DNA of 64,000 nt from Actinobacteria bacterium HGW-Actinobacteria-2 (GCA_002841335.1 PHEY01000001.1:62964-126963); one strand, 5' to 3'; counted from the stretch's first letter, positions 42,690-54,080 are shown. The notes: generated by a model from the sequence alone, not told the origin. A program made the numbers and translations.

Positions 42690-43184
42690 TCAGTAGAGCT
42701 GTTCGAGCAGGCCGGTGTCCACGTCGTAGACGAAGCCACCGACGTGCGCCCGTCCGGCGATGAGCGGGTGCGCGGCCACCTTCGCCACGTCGGCGCGCAG
42801 ATGGCTGAGCTGATCGGGATCGGCGTCGAACTGGAAGCCGGAGGCGTCCACCCCTGAGGTCTCGGTGATCCGATTCCGCAACTCGTCTTCGGCCATGGAA
42901 GCCATGGCGCACCGAGTGTGGGCGATCACCAGGATCCGGTCGACCTGCAGCAGATTCACCGCCAGCGCGCAGCCGGCCAGGGCATCGGGAGTGACATGTC
43001 CGCCGGGGGTGCGCAGGATCTTGGCCTCGCCGAGGAACAGCCCGATCATCTCCAGCGGCTGGAGGCGGGAGTCCATGCAGGTCACCACGGCCACGCCCGC
43101 GTGGGCGTAGCCGTCGAAGTTGCGCGGTGCAGAGTTGGCGTAGCGCACGTTGGCGGCCAACAGATCAGCGAAGCCTTCGGTCAT
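42690..43184 (-). CDS. Beta-class carbonic anhydrase
   Basis: Interconverts CO2 and bicarbonate. It is a 164-aa small beta-class enzyme like Rv1284. Zinc ligands are Cys36 (VVTCMDSR, with Asp38 and Arg40 as catalytic dyad), His89 and Cys92 (IAHTRCAM). LGEAKILRTPGGHVT is conserved. TAGGGT on the minus strand ends 6 nt before the ATG, so it has its own leaderless promoter although parC lies 41 nt upstream on the same strand. No anomalies. Confidence 0.93.
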   Translation of the reverse strand: MTEGFADLLAANVRYANSAPRNFDGYAHAGVAVVTCMDSRLQPLEMIGLFLGEAKILRTPGGHVTPDALAGCALAVNLLQVDRILVIAHTRCAMASMAEDELRNRITETSGVDASGFQFDADPDQLSHLRADVAKVAAHPLIAGRAHVGGFVYDVDTGLLEQLY

Positions 43185-43190
43185 GCCGCC

Positions 43191-43196
43191 ACCCTA
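43191..43196 (-). promoter_or_regulatory. -10 element (TAGGGT, minus strand) of the carbonic anhydrase gene
   Basis: On the minus strand TAGGGT ends 6 nt before the ATG at 43184 with no ribosome binding site: a probable leaderless start. Confidence 0.5.
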
Positions 43197-43225
43197 ACGA
43201 TCAAAACGTCTCGCTGCCGACCGGC

Positions 43226-45670
<2,445 letters not shown>

Positions 45671-45701
45671 CGTGTGTACTTCGGGCCTTTCGTGCAGTGA
45701 G

Positions 45702-46742
45702 TCAGTCCAGTTGGGGCAGTCCATCCAGGGCTGCCAGGAGGCCGCGACCATCAGGGGCCGACACCATCGGGATGCCGGCGACCGGGTCGTCGGGGTCGTC
45801 CGGGTCGATCAGGCCGGTCGTCCCGTGGGCGAGGACCTGTTCGGTCGGGGTGAGCTGCCTGATCGCGATCGCCCGAACGTGATCAGGAGCGATCCGGGCG
45901 AAATCGGCATAGATGTTGGGGTCGTGCTGACCGTCATCTCCGACCAGCAGCCAGGAGATCTGCGGGAAGTCGCGGGTCAACTGGAGGAGTGCTTCAGCCT
46001 TGTGCTGCCAGCCTGAGCGGAACCAGCCGGTGTTGGTCGGACCCCAGTCGGTGAGCAGCATCGGGCCGGCCGGGAAGGCGTGCCGCTTCAGGAAGCGCGA
46101 CAGGAAGCCGTGGGTGTTCCACGCGCCGGTGGAGATGTAAACCACCGGCGCCTGCGGATGGCGGGCCAGCAGCGAGCGATACAGCCGGGCCATCCCCGGA
46201 ATGGCTTGGCGCGCCGACTCGTCACGGATGAAGGAGTTCCACGCCGCGATCATCGGGCGCGGCAGGAAAGTGGTGATCACGGTGTCGTCGATGTCGGACA
46301 GCAGCCCGAACCGGACATCGTCGGCGACCACCTGGACATCGGCCAGCGCCGGCGCCGAACCGGCACTGCGCACCTCGACCTGCTGCCAGCCCGGTGGCAG
46401 GCCGTGATCGCGCATCCGTTGGTCGATGTACCCGCCACGATCGGTGACGCCGGAGATGGTGCGTGAGCCGACCGTGACGGTGAACGGCGCCCGGACGCAC
46501 GCGGTGGAGAAGAAGTTGCGGAAGCCCCGGCGGCGGATCAGTTCTTCGGTGGCTTTGCCCAACGGGCTGCGCGCCTTCTTGGGGACCAGAATCACCCGGC
46601 CGAGCACCCGCATCGCGGCGCTGGAGGCGTACCCGGTGTAGCAAATCACCTGCTCTTGCCAGCCGATGGCACGCAGGGTCGCCTCGATCCGCCGATCGAT
46701 GAACTCCTCCACCCGAGCGGCGAAGAAGGGACGGGTACTCAC
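45702..46742 (-). CDS. App1-family phosphatase (DUF2183)
   Basis: A 346-aa protein with the phosphatidate phosphatase App1 catalytic domain. GLLSDIDDTVITTFLPRP is the HAD-like DxDxT motif; PVVYISTGAWNTHGFLSRFL and LVGDDGQHDPNIYADF are the following conserved loops. The N-terminal half (about 1-140) has a beta-rich region with VTDRGGYIDQRM. In yeast App1 dephosphorylates phosphatidate; bacterial substrates are unknown. GTG at 46742 has TAGGGT on the minus strand with an 8-nt gap (leaderless). It lies upstream of parC on the same strand. Confidence 0.88.
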   Translation of the reverse strand: MSTRPFFAARVEEFIDRRIEATLRAIGWQEQVICYTGYASSAAMRVLGRVILVPKKARSPLGKATEELIRRRGFRNFFSTACVRAPFTVTVGSRTISGVTDRGGYIDQRMRDHGLPPGWQQVEVRSAGSAPALADVQVVADDVRFGLLSDIDDTVITTFLPRPMIAAWNSFIRDESARQAIPGMARLYRSLLARHPQAPVVYISTGAWNTHGFLSRFLKRHAFPAGPMLLTDWGPTNTGWFRSGWQHKAEALLQLTRDFPQISWLLVGDDGQHDPNIYADFARIAPDHVRAIAIRQLTPTEQVLAHGTTGLIDPDDPDDPVAGIPMVSAPDGRGLLAALDGLPQLD

Positions 46743-46807
46743 GGCACCCCACCCTAGTGGGCAACAGGCTTTTGGGGTCAGTTGGCGCGCGTGGGAGGAT
46801 GTGGCGC

Positions 46808-47395
46808 GTGACCTCTTCTGGCGTGCGCCCATTGCCGATCGAGCTCGGGGCCGAGATTCACGCGTGTCGCTACTTCCCCGAACTGGTGGCCGACACCGTG
46901 GCGATGGCACTGGGGGAGGAGCCGGTGGCCTCCTACTTGGTCCACCAGGAGGCCACTTTCAACCACGAGGAGATCCAGCGACACCTGTCGGTGCTGGTCC
47001 TCACGCCGACCCGCCTGATCGTCTCCCACACCGACGAGAACAACGAGGCCGGAAGTCCACCGCAGGCCCTGACCACCACCGAAGCCGTGCCGCTGGGCCG
47101 GATCAGTTCGGTGGCGCTGAGTCAGGTGGTCAGCAATGCTGAGCGTTATGGCTCCCGGCGGGCCGTGGTGAGCGAGGCGTGGCTGGCGCTGGCCTGGGGA
47201 ACGATGCGTCGCGTCGACCTGGAGCCGGCGCAATGCGGCGATCCCAACTGTGATGCCGACCACGGTCTCACCGGGATGATCGCCGGCGAGGACATCACTG
47301 TGCGGATCAGTTCGGCCGCGGACGGGGTCGACAAAGTGCAGCAGTTGATCGCCTTCGGCACTGCTCTTCAGCAGGTCACCGGCGTCCATCGATGA
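46808..47395 (+). CDS. DUF5998 family protein
   Basis: A 195-aa conserved actinobacterial protein. Notable stretches are EIHACRYFPELVADTVAMAL, YLVHQEATFNHEEIQRHLSV, LVLTPTRLIVSHTDEN and a possible metal-binding CGDPNCDADHG near residue 140. The fold resembles PH-like or SHOCT-adjacent stress proteins but I cannot assign it further. GTG at 46808 follows GGGAGG; ATG at 46799 would add three residues. The phosphodiesterase gene overlaps its end by 4 nt. Function is unknown. Confidence 0.8.
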   Translation: MTSSGVRPLPIELGAEIHACRYFPELVADTVAMALGEEPVASYLVHQEATFNHEEIQRHLSVLVLTPTRLIVSHTDENNEAGSPPQALTTTEAVPLGRISSVALSQVVSNAERYGSRRAVVSEAWLALAWGTMRRVDLEPAQCGDPNCDADHGLTGMIAGEDITVRISSAADGVDKVQQLIAFGTALQQVTGVHR

Positions 47396-48507
47396 CCCAG
47401 CCGCACCTGCCGCGCTACGGCGGATCTAGCGTGGCGGACCTTCTTCCCAGCGTGGGTGCCCAATGGGGCATGCCGGGCGAGGACAGGCTCGGCCTGCCCG
47501 CCAGCGATCGGTATGTCGTCCTGCTGATCGACGGCCTCGGTGCCGATGCGCTGGCTCGGCACGCCGAACTGGCGCCGTTCCTCTCCGGGGTGGCCGATCG
47601 CCGGGTGATCACCTGCGGCGTCCCGACGACGACGGCAACCTCGATCACCAGCCTGGGCACCGGCCTGGTGCCGGGAGCACACGGGATCGCCGGCTACACC
47701 TTCTGGTATCCACCTGCCGGTGACGTGCTCAACGCCCTGCGGTGGCCGGCAGACATCAGTGGGCTGGACGTCCAGCCGCAGCTGACCTACTTCGAACGAC
47801 TCAACGGCGCCGGGATCCACACCGCCGCGGTGGCGCCGGCCGCCTTCGCCGATAGTGGCTTGACCACGGTGGCGTTGCGCGGGGCGTCGTTCTGGCCGGT
47901 GGACGACGAACGCGATCTGGATCGCCGAGCGGAGCTCGTGGCCGCCGCGGTGCTGTCCGGAGACCGGAACCTGACCTACTGCTACGAACGAAGCCTGGAC
48001 CACACCGGACACGGCCAAGGGGTCGACTCCGAGGCCTGGCGCAGCACCTTGACCACGGTCGATGCGCTGGCCGCTCGGGTACGAGCAGGGTTGCCGGACG
48101 ACATCCGGCTGGTGGTGACCGCCGACCACGGGATGGTCGACGTGGCTCCTGACCGGAGAGTCATCGTCGAGGACGTACCCGGCCTGTTGTCCGGGGTCAC
48201 GGCCTTTGCCGGCGAGGGACGCTTCCGGCAGCTGAAGGTCGCCCGTGGCCGTACCGACGAAGTGGCCGATCGGTGGCGAGAGCTGTTGGGGGAGCGCGCC
48301 TGGGTGCGCACCCGAGACGAAGCCGAGGCCGAAGGCTGGTTCGGCCCGCTCACGCCGCGCCTGGCCGACCGGTTCGGGGACGTTGTGGTGGCCATGGCCG
48401 ATGACGGTGCCGTGCTCACTCGGACACTGCCTGGCGAACTGCGACTGGTGGGGATGCACGGCTCGCTGACGGCCGCAGAGTTGGAGATCCCTCTGTTGGT
48501 GGCATGA
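47392..48507 (+). CDS. Alkaline phosphatase superfamily protein (nucleotide pyrophosphatase/phosphodiesterase type)
   Basis: A 371-aa metal-dependent hydrolase. VVLLIDGLGADALARH provides the first metal-binding Asp, GVPTTTATSITSLGTG the nucleophilic Thr, SLDHTGHGQGVDSEAWR the second site, and VTADHGMVDV the last Asp-His. This arrangement is that of the NPP/type I phosphodiesterase group. There is no signal peptide, so it is probably cytoplasmic; the substrate is unknown. The ATG overlaps the DUF5998 stop (ATGA), a conserved pair in actinobacteria. tdk follows 34 nt downstream. Confidence 0.9.
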   Translation: MTQPHLPRYGGSSVADLLPSVGAQWGMPGEDRLGLPASDRYVVLLIDGLGADALARHAELAPFLSGVADRRVITCGVPTTTATSITSLGTGLVPGAHGIAGYTFWYPPAGDVLNALRWPADISGLDVQPQLTYFERLNGAGIHTAAVAPAAFADSGLTTVALRGASFWPVDDERDLDRRAELVAAAVLSGDRNLTYCYERSLDHTGHGQGVDSEAWRSTLTTVDALAARVRAGLPDDIRLVVTADHGMVDVAPDRRVIVEDVPGLLSGVTAFAGEGRFRQLKVARGRTDEVADRWRELLGERAWVRTRDEAEAEGWFGPLTPRLADRFGDVVVAMADDGAVLTRTLPGELRLVGMHGSLTAAELEIPLLVA

Positions 48508-48541
48508 TGCGGTCGCAGACGTTGAAGAGGAGCACCATCGC

Positions 48542-49186
48542 ATGGCTGAACTGATCTACTTCACCGGTCCGATGGACTGCGGGAAGTCGACCCTGGCCTT
48601 GCAGGTCGCCTACACCGAGGCCGAGGCCGGCCGCGACGGACGCCTGTTCACCATGCTCGATCGCTCCGGCGGTGCGACCATCACCTCACGCATCGGGCTG
48701 AGTCGTCCGGCGTTGCAGGTCAGCGAGGAGTTCGATTTCTGGACCTACGTGGTCTCCGAGCTCACCGGTGGACGTCGAGTCGACTTCCTGGTGTGTGACG
48801 AGGCCCAGTTCTACTCCGGCGAGCACATCGACCAACTGGCCCGGATCGTCGACGAGTTGCAGATCGACGTGTTCTGCTTCGGCATCCTCACCGACTTCCG
48901 CACCCAGCTCTTCCCGGCCTCACGGCGCCTGGTGGAGTTGTGTGACCGGATGGAGCAACTCCAGGTGCGGCCGCGCTGCTGGTGCGGCGAGCCGGCCACC
49001 CACAATGCCCGCACGATGGGTGGGGCGATGGTGACCGAAGGCAGCCAGGTCGTCGTCGGTGACACCGACGGCAGCATGGAAGTCGCCTACCAGGTGCTGT
49101 GCCGACGTCACCACCGTCGGAAGGTGACCAAGCAGATCGCTGCGGTCACGCTGAATCCCGATCCGCTGCCGTTCGGCGAAGGCTGA
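48542..49186 (+). CDS. tdk: Thymidine kinase
   Basis: Phosphorylates thymidine in the salvage pathway. It has 214 aa. P-loop GPMDCGKS at residues 9-16, FLVCDEAQFYS (Walker B with catalytic Glu), FGILTDFRTQLFPASRRL, and zinc ligands in the CWCG pair and the CRRHHRRK segment give the type II TdK fold. GAAGAGGAG lies upstream of the ATG. Its presence complements NrdJ and Dut in the window. No anomalies. Confidence 0.96.
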   Translation: MAELIYFTGPMDCGKSTLALQVAYTEAEAGRDGRLFTMLDRSGGATITSRIGLSRPALQVSEEFDFWTYVVSELTGGRRVDFLVCDEAQFYSGEHIDQLARIVDELQIDVFCFGILTDFRTQLFPASRRLVELCDRMEQLQVRPRCWCGEPATHNARTMGGAMVTEGSQVVVGDTDGSMEVAYQVLCRRHHRRKVTKQIAAVTLNPDPLPFGEG

Positions 49187-49195
49187 CCAGAACGC

Positions 49196-50272
49196 TCAGG
49201 AGCGGTTCTTCGGCGCTCCGAACATGATCTCGTCCCAGCTGGGCACTTCGGCGCGCTTGCGGCGGGTACGCGGACGCTCGCCGGCGGTCTCGGTAGCCGC
49301 ATCCTCCAAAGACGGTTGGGGATCATCAACAGGTTCCGGCTCGTCGGCGACCGGGGTCGGCTCGGCCACAGGAGTTGCCTTCGGTGCTGCCACCTTGGGG
49401 GCCTTGGCCACCGGTGGCTCCGGGGCGGCAGCGGGGGTCGGGGCAGCAGCGGGCACCGGAGGCTTCTGGAGGTCCTCACGAATCAGTCCGGCGTAGATCT
49501 GGACCGAATCCTCATCGAAGCTGGACAGCATGTCGTAGAGGACGTCCAGGCCACCGGTCTGGTTGGGCAGGATGTCGTAGATGCCGTTCACCTCGGCCAA
49601 CTCGGCCTCGGCGTAGGCGTCATCGACTTCACCTTCGGTATCCACCGGGACGTCGATGGGATCGTCGATGCGCGGCTGGACGACGCGCACCAGGGCGAGG
49701 TCACCGTTGAGGTCGACGGTCGGCTCAGCGTCCTCCTCGCGGCGACGGCGACCGGGCTGGGGGCCGTGGGAGGCCGACTGCAGTCCGACCAACCAGCGGG
49801 CATCGTCGTTGTCGGCCACCGAGAAGCGGCCGTTGGCGTCGTAGACGAAACGAGCTTCGCGGTGTGCCTTGCCGGAGTCGTAATCCAGACAGACCAGCCA
49901 ACGCCGACCTTCCAGGCGCCACGCGTCCCAGATCAACGATTCGGTGTCGACGCGGCGGGAACCGAGCCGGTCGGCGACCACCTGTCCCAGATTGCGGTGG
50001 GGGATCGTCTCACCGCCGCGGCGCACTTGGTGGCTCTGGGCCAACTGGGCGATGTACTCCCGCTCGGCGATCACCGGGGCAGCGAAGCGCTCCACCCATT
50101 CCACCGCCATCCCGGCGGCACGGGCCACATCTTCGGTTGAGTCACCAGCACGGACGCGCGCTTGGATCTCACGAGGGCTGAGCGCGCTTTCCATGGAAAT
50201 CTCCAGATGAGTGGGTTGGGGCGCAGCACGATCCGTGTCGGTTCCTGGTTCGGGGCCTGAACGGTGAGTCAT
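49196..50272 (-). CDS. sepH: Septation protein SepH (DUF3071)
   Basis: Actinobacterial FtsZ-binding protein that promotes Z-ring assembly. The conserved core is LEISMESALSPREIQARVRA, then EREYIAQLAQSHQVRRGGET, VADRLGSRRVDTESLIWDAW and GRFSVADNDDARWLVG; a Pro/Ala-rich linker follows, and the C-terminal RKRAEVPSWDEIMFG is the conserved tail. From ATG 50272 (GGAAGTGG upstream) it is 358 aa; ATG at 50194 with GGAG is an alternative of 332 aa. Either way the N-terminus is about 45 residues shorter than Streptomyces SepH. Divergent from DUF4193. Confidence 0.9.
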   Translation of the reverse strand: MTHRSGPEPGTDTDRAAPQPTHLEISMESALSPREIQARVRAGDSTEDVARAAGMAVEWVERFAAPVIAEREYIAQLAQSHQVRRGGETIPHRNLGQVVADRLGSRRVDTESLIWDAWRLEGRRWLVCLDYDSGKAHREARFVYDANGRFSVADNDDARWLVGLQSASHGPQPGRRRREEDAEPTVDLNGDLALVRVVQPRIDDPIDVPVDTEGEVDDAYAEAELAEVNGIYDILPNQTGGLDVLYDMLSSFDEDSVQIYAGLIREDLQKPPVPAAAPTPAAAPEPPVAKAPKVAAPKATPVAEPTPVADEPEPVDDPQPSLEDAATETAGERPRTRRKRAEVPSWDEIMFGAPKNRS

Positions 50273-50460
50273 GATGCCACTTCCGAAGCTGTTTGCAGGT
50301 AACCTACCAACCCGTTCCGCGTTCGGCTTGTCGGCTGGCCGCAATTTGGCCCGGTCGGCACACTGTTCGGGAATACTGCCAGTGTCAGACAGCGCTACTG
50401 ATTGCTGGCACCATATGCGCACAACACCTCCAGCACAACCACAGTAGGGATCACCAGCCA

Positions 50461-50757
50461 ATGGCAACCGACTACGACGCACCTCGTAAGACCGATGAGG
50501 AGAGCGAAGACTCGATCGAAGAGCTGAAGTCCCGGCGAAACGACAAGAACTCGGGCAAGGTCGACGAGGACGAGGTCGAGGCCGCGGAGGCCTTCGAGCT
50601 GCCCGGCGCCGACCTGTCTCACGAGGAACTCACTGTCCGGGTGCTGCCTCGCCAAGCCGACGAGTTCACCTGCGGGTCCTGCTTCCTGGTCAAACACCGC
50701 AGCCAGGTCGCGGTCGTCAAGGGTGGCGTCAGCTACTGCGTCGACTGCGCCGGCTGA
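50461..50757 (+). CDS. DUF4193 family protein
   Basis: A 98-aa conserved actinobacterial protein: an acidic N-terminal half (MATDYDAPRKTDEESEDSIE) and a C-terminal DEFTCGSCFLVKHRSQVA with YCVDCAG, a four-cysteine zinc ribbon. It lies between sepH and DUF4235, as in other actinobacteria. The ATG at 50461 is used because the family begins there; AGGGAT lies upstream. It may act with the transcription or division machinery, but function is unknown. Confidence 0.88.
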   Translation: MATDYDAPRKTDEESEDSIEELKSRRNDKNSGKVDEDEVEAAEAFELPGADLSHEELTVRVLPRQADEFTCGSCFLVKHRSQVAVVKGGVSYCVDCAG

Positions 50758-50767
50758 GTCACCGACT

Positions 50768-51049
50768 TCAGCGAGCGGAGCTGTCGCGCGCCGACCTGGC
50801 CAGATAGCGGTCCCACTGCCGGGCTGCCAGCCGGTTGGTCAACAGCTGTGCCACCCCGATGCCGACACCGCTGGCGACCGCCCAGCCCACGGCACGATGC
50901 AACGGAACTTCCGGATCGTTGGGCTTGGGCGGGACATCGCCGGTCGTCAGTTCCCACGCCTTGCTCACCAGCTTCGCCGCCAGAAGGGCCGTGACCGCAC
51001 CGACCAGTCCGGCAAGGGCGTTCCACATCAGTCTTTGCTTGGTGTTCAC
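50768..51049 (-). CDS. DUF4235 family membrane protein
   Basis: A 93-aa protein with two transmembrane segments (about 9-27 and 54-72) separated by KAWELTTGDVPPKPNDPEVP, the hallmark of DUF4235. Start is GTG with a strong GAGGAGGA upstream. It converges on DUF4193 with a 10-nt gap and is divergent from dut. A common neighbour of dut in actinobacteria; function is unknown. Confidence 0.87.
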   Translation of the reverse strand: MNTKQRLMWNALAGLVGAVTALLAAKLVSKAWELTTGDVPPKPNDPEVPLHRAVGWAVASGVGIGVAQLLTNRLAARQWDRYLARSARDSSAR

Positions 51050-51144
51050 CAGATCCTCCTCGGTGTTCGTTACGCCATAGCCGGCATGGCTGGAACCGTT
51101 GCGATGGTCATGGCCACGCAGCCGAAGGGATCAGGGCCGCGGGT

Positions 51145-51150
51145 TAGACT
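51145..51150 (+). promoter_or_regulatory. -10 element (TAGACT) of dut
   Basis: TAGACT ends 6 nt before the GTG at 51157 with no ribosome binding site: a probable leaderless start. Confidence 0.5.
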
Positions 51151-51156
51151 TCTGCG

Positions 51157-51657
51157 GTGACCCCACTCGAGCTCAGCGACGTGTTGATCAACATCGTCCG
51201 CCTTCAGCCCGACCTTCCCTTGCCACAGTACGCCCACCCCGGTGATGCGGGTGCGGATCTGGCCATCGCAGAGGACTGTGAGCTGGCACCGGGGGAGCGT
51301 CGGGTGGTCGGCACCGGGGTGGCGATCGCGCTGCCGACCGGCTGGGCGGGCTTCGTCCATCCGCGCTCCGGGCTGGCCGCGCGATCGGGTCTGACCATCG
51401 TGAACGCGCCGGGCACCATCGATGCCGGGTATCGCGGTGAGATCAAGGTGTGCCTGTTGAACACCGATTCGACGCAACCAGTGCGGCTGCGCCGAGGCGA
51501 TCTGGTCGCGCAGCTGGTCATTCAGCAGGTTGCGCGCGCGGAGTTCGTAGAGGTGGGCGCGTTGCCGGACAGCGTGCGCGGTAGCGGCGGCTACGGTTCG
51601 ACCGGGGGAATTGCTGACTGGGCCGCTGCGGCGGCAGGAACTGAGGTGGACAGGTGA
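51157..51657 (+). CDS. dut: dUTP diphosphatase
   Basis: Hydrolyses dUTP to dUMP, keeping uracil out of DNA and feeding dTMP synthesis. It has 166 aa with the five trimeric dUTPase motifs in order: [43 protein letters not shown] and [13 protein letters not shown] at 51157 is leaderless by its TAGACT 6 nt upstream. The stop overlaps the DUF3710 start by 4 nt (GTGA). Confidence 0.97.
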   Translation: MTPLELSDVLINIVRLQPDLPLPQYAHPGDAGADLAIAEDCELAPGERRVVGTGVAIALPTGWAGFVHPRSGLAARSGLTIVNAPGTIDAGYRGEIKVCLLNTDSTQPVRLRRGDLVAQLVIQQVARAEFVEVGALPDSVRGSGGYGSTGGIADWAAAAAGTEVDR

Positions 51658-52349
51658 AATTCGGCCGTGGAGGGCGTTCCCAGGTGGAGCCCGAGATCGT
51701 TGCGGACAGCGACGAGGTCGAACTCGAGGACGGCGATGAGGTGGTCGACGAACTCGATGCCGATGTCCCCGCCGAGTTCGGCGATGAGGTCGATTGGCGG
51801 GCCGACGGCCCCTTCGACTACGAAGAAGTGGACTTGGGCACCGACGTGCCTCGAATCGACCTGGACACCTTGATCCTGACTCCGTGGGACGGGCTGAACC
51901 TCCAGTTGCAGGTGGACGAGCAGAGCCGCAGGGTGCTGGCCGTCACCGGAGTGTGGGCCGAATCCGGCCTGGAGGTCGTGCTGTTTGCGGCCCCGGGGAC
52001 TGCGGGCATGGCCGACGAGCTGCGCGAGGAGGCCATCGCCGAGGCCGCCGAACTCTCCGGCACCACCGAGGTGACCGACGGACCGTTCGGGCCGCAGATC
52101 CAGCGAGTGCTGCCGCAGCCTGGTCCCACGGGGGAGCAGTTGTTCCACGTCTCGCGGGTGTGGTTCGTCGAAGGCCCCAAGTGGCTGCTGCGCGGCACCT
52201 TGTTGGGTGAGGCCGCGCTGCCGGACGCGCCGGAGTCGAAGGCGGCACCGTTCGTCGAGTTCTTCCGCAACCTGGTGGTCCGACGCGGAAACCAGCCCTT
52301 GGTTCCCGGGGATCGGATCACGATGAACCTCCCCGAAGGAGCCGGCTGA
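51654..52349 (+). CDS. DUF3710 family protein
   Basis: A 231-aa protein whose first 50 residues are acidic and low-complexity, followed by the DUF3710 domain: [59 protein letters not shown], and [20 protein letters not shown]. The order dut-DUF3710-OB-fold-TrkA is widespread in actinobacteria. It overlaps dut by 4 nt and the OB-fold gene by 1 nt. Function is unknown. Confidence 0.9.
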   Translation: MKFGRGGRSQVEPEIVADSDEVELEDGDEVVDELDADVPAEFGDEVDWRADGPFDYEEVDLGTDVPRIDLDTLILTPWDGLNLQLQVDEQSRRVLAVTGVWAESGLEVVLFAAPGTAGMADELREEAIAEAAELSGTTEVTDGPFGPQIQRVLPQPGPTGEQLFHVSRVWFVEGPKWLLRGTLLGEAALPDAPESKAAPFVEFFRNLVVRRGNQPLVPGDRITMNLPEGAG

Positions 52350-52717
52350 TGGCAAGTCGCAATCCGTTCAAGGAGGCGCTCAAGCGGTTGGGTGCCTCCA
52401 ACGCCGAACTGGAATCGCAGGAGCGCCAGCGAGTCGCCGAAGCCTCGGGTGCCAGCCGTGCGGACCAGCTGTGTGATCGGGAACGCGCAACGTTGCGGGG
52501 GACGATCACCATGCTGACGATCAAGCCTCGAGCAGGGATGCCGTGGCTGGAGGCAGAACTCAGTGACGGGTCGGGCTCGGTCACGCTGATCTGGATGGGT
52601 CGGCGCGAGATCCCTGGGGTCGAAGCCGGCCGTGAACTGATCGTCACCGGACGGGCGTCCTGCGTCGACGGTGGCAAGCGGATCTACAACCCGCATTACG
52701 AGTTGGTCTCCCGCTGA
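52349..52717 (+). CDS. OB-fold nucleic-acid-binding protein
   Basis: A 122-aa protein with one OB-fold (about residues 45-120): RATLRGTITMLTIKPRAGMP, WLEAELSDGSGSVTLIWMGR, then ELIVTGRASCVDGGKRIYNP. This resembles the tRNA-anticodon/RecG-like OB family. Its ATG overlaps the DUF3710 stop by 1 nt. The usual actinobacterial DUF3159 neighbour that follows it in Streptomyces is absent. The last codons form one arm of a terminator. Confidence 0.85.
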   Translation: MASRNPFKEALKRLGASNAELESQERQRVAEASGASRADQLCDRERATLRGTITMLTIKPRAGMPWLEAELSDGSGSVTLIWMGRREIPGVEAGRELIVTGRASCVDGGKRIYNPHYELVSR

Positions 52718-52735
52718 CCGCGGGGAGACCAACTC
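52700..52735. terminator. Bidirectional terminator overlapping the OB-fold gene end
   Basis: GAGTTGGTCTCCC / GGGAGACCAACTC forms a 13-bp stem; its left arm is inside the last codons of the OB-fold gene and its right arm reaches the stop of the convergent trkA-like gene. Confidence 0.75.
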
Positions 52736-53408
52736 AGGAGTCGCGGGCGACTCGCGGCATCAGATACTGGGCCAGCTCGGGTTCATACACCGGGGCAGCG
52801 ATGAACAGCAGTTCGTCGTCGGCCTCCAGGGCGGAATCGCGCTCGGGAGCGCGGGCGACCCCGTCGCGGATGATCGCCACCAGCACGCAGTCTCCGGGCA
52901 GGTTGAGATCTGAGACCCGGGTGCCGACCCGCGGCGACTCGTCGGGCAACGTCATTTCGACCAGGTTGGCCTGACCGCCACGGAAGCTGAACAGCCGCAC
53001 CAGGTCGCCGACGGTGACCGCTTCCTCGACCAGGGCGCACATCAGTCGCGGGGTGGACACCGCCACATCGACGCCCCACAGTTCATCGAACATCCACTCA
53101 TTCGCCGGGTGGTTGACCCGTCCGACCGTGCGGGGCACGGCGAACTCGGTCTTGGCCAGCAGGGTGTGCACCAGATTGGCCTTGTCGTCGCCGGTGGCGG
53201 CGATCGACACATCGCAGGTCTCCAGCCCGGCTTCCTCCAGGCTGCTGACCTCGCAGGCGTCGGCCAGCAGCCATTCGGCCTCCGGGACGCTCTCGGGCTT
53301 GATGGCGTTCGGGTCGCGGTCGATCAGCAGAATCTGATGGCCGCTGGCGATGAGTTCGCGGGCGATGGAACGTCCGACGTTGCCGGCTCCGGCGATGGCG
53401 ACGCGCAT
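52734..53408 (-). CDS. TrkA-type potassium channel/transport RCK protein (CeoC-like)
   Basis: A 224-aa RCK protein: an N-terminal Rossmann RCK_N domain (MRVAIAGAGNVGRSIARELI, HQILLIDRDPNAIK, DVSIAATGDDKANLV) and a C-terminal RCK_C/TrkA-C domain (about 140-220). Such subunits bind NAD(H) or nucleotides and gate K+ uptake systems. TAGGAGATCACC precedes the ATG. It is second in an operon with the paralogue 9 nt upstream, as the ceoB-ceoC pair of mycobacteria. No TrkH or TrkG membrane subunit lies nearby. Confidence 0.93.
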   Translation of the reverse strand: MRVAIAGAGNVGRSIARELIASGHQILLIDRDPNAIKPESVPEAEWLLADACEVSSLEEAGLETCDVSIAATGDDKANLVHTLLAKTEFAVPRTVGRVNHPANEWMFDELWGVDVAVSTPRLMCALVEEAVTVGDLVRLFSFRGGQANLVEMTLPDESPRVGTRVSDLNLPGDCVLVAIIRDGVARAPERDSALEADDELLFIAAPVYEPELAQYLMPRVARDS

Positions 53409-53417
53409 GGTGATCTC

Positions 53418-54080
53418 CTAGTGCTTTACCGGTGCCGAACCGAGGGCGTCCTCGACATCGCTGACCTGATCGTTGGTGACGGCGGCATAGATCAGATCGC
53501 CGTCCTGGAAGACCGTGTCGCCGTCCGGTACCAGGCCGGTGCCGAAACGCATCAGGAACGGGATCCGGGCGCGGGTGGCGGCTTCCATAGCGGTCACCTT
53601 GGTACCTACCCAGGCCGAGTCCACGTGGACTTCGATCAGTCGCACGGTGCCGGACGGATCGCGCCACTGCGGCTCAGAACCCGAGGGCAGCAACCGGCGA
53701 AGCACCTGGTCGGCGGCCCATCGGACGGTGGCAACGCTGGGGATGCCGAGTCGTTCGTACACCTCGGCGCGGCCTTGGTCATAGATGCGGGCAACCACAT
53801 TGCTGACCCCGAAGGTCTCGCGCACCACGCGAGCGGCCAGGATGTTGGAGTTGTCGCCGCTGGAGACCGCAGCGAAGCCGTCGGCGCGTTCGATGCCGGC
53901 CCGAATGAGCACCTGGCGGTCGAAGCCGACGCCCTTGACGGTCTTGCCTTGGAACTCCGGTCCGAGCCGACGGAACGAGTCCTGGACCAGATCGATGACG
54001 GCGACTGAATGGCCGCGTCGCTCCAGGGCCCGGGCCAGCGACGAGCCGACCCGCCCACAGCCCATGATGACGATATGCAT
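53418..54080 (-). CDS. TrkA-type potassium transport RCK protein (CeoB-like)
   Basis: A 220-aa paralogue of the downstream gene. RCK_N: MHIVIMGCGRVGSSLARALE, HSVAVIDLVQDSFRRL, FAAVSSGDNSNILAARVVRE and VVARIYDQGRAEVYERLG; then an RCK_C domain (about 135-215). The ATG at 54080 follows GGAGGC; a TTG five codons upstream is not needed. It leads the operon and is divergent from the KimA-like permease, so the shared 142-nt promoter region may coordinate potassium uptake. Confidence 0.93.
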   Translation of the reverse strand: MHIVIMGCGRVGSSLARALERRGHSVAVIDLVQDSFRRLGPEFQGKTVKGVGFDRQVLIRAGIERADGFAAVSSGDNSNILAARVVRETFGVSNVVARIYDQGRAEVYERLGIPSVATVRWAADQVLRRLLPSGSEPQWRDPSGTVRLIEVHVDSAWVGTKVTAMEAATRARIPFLMRFGTGLVPDGDTVFQDGDLIYAAVTNDQVSDVEDALGSAPVKH

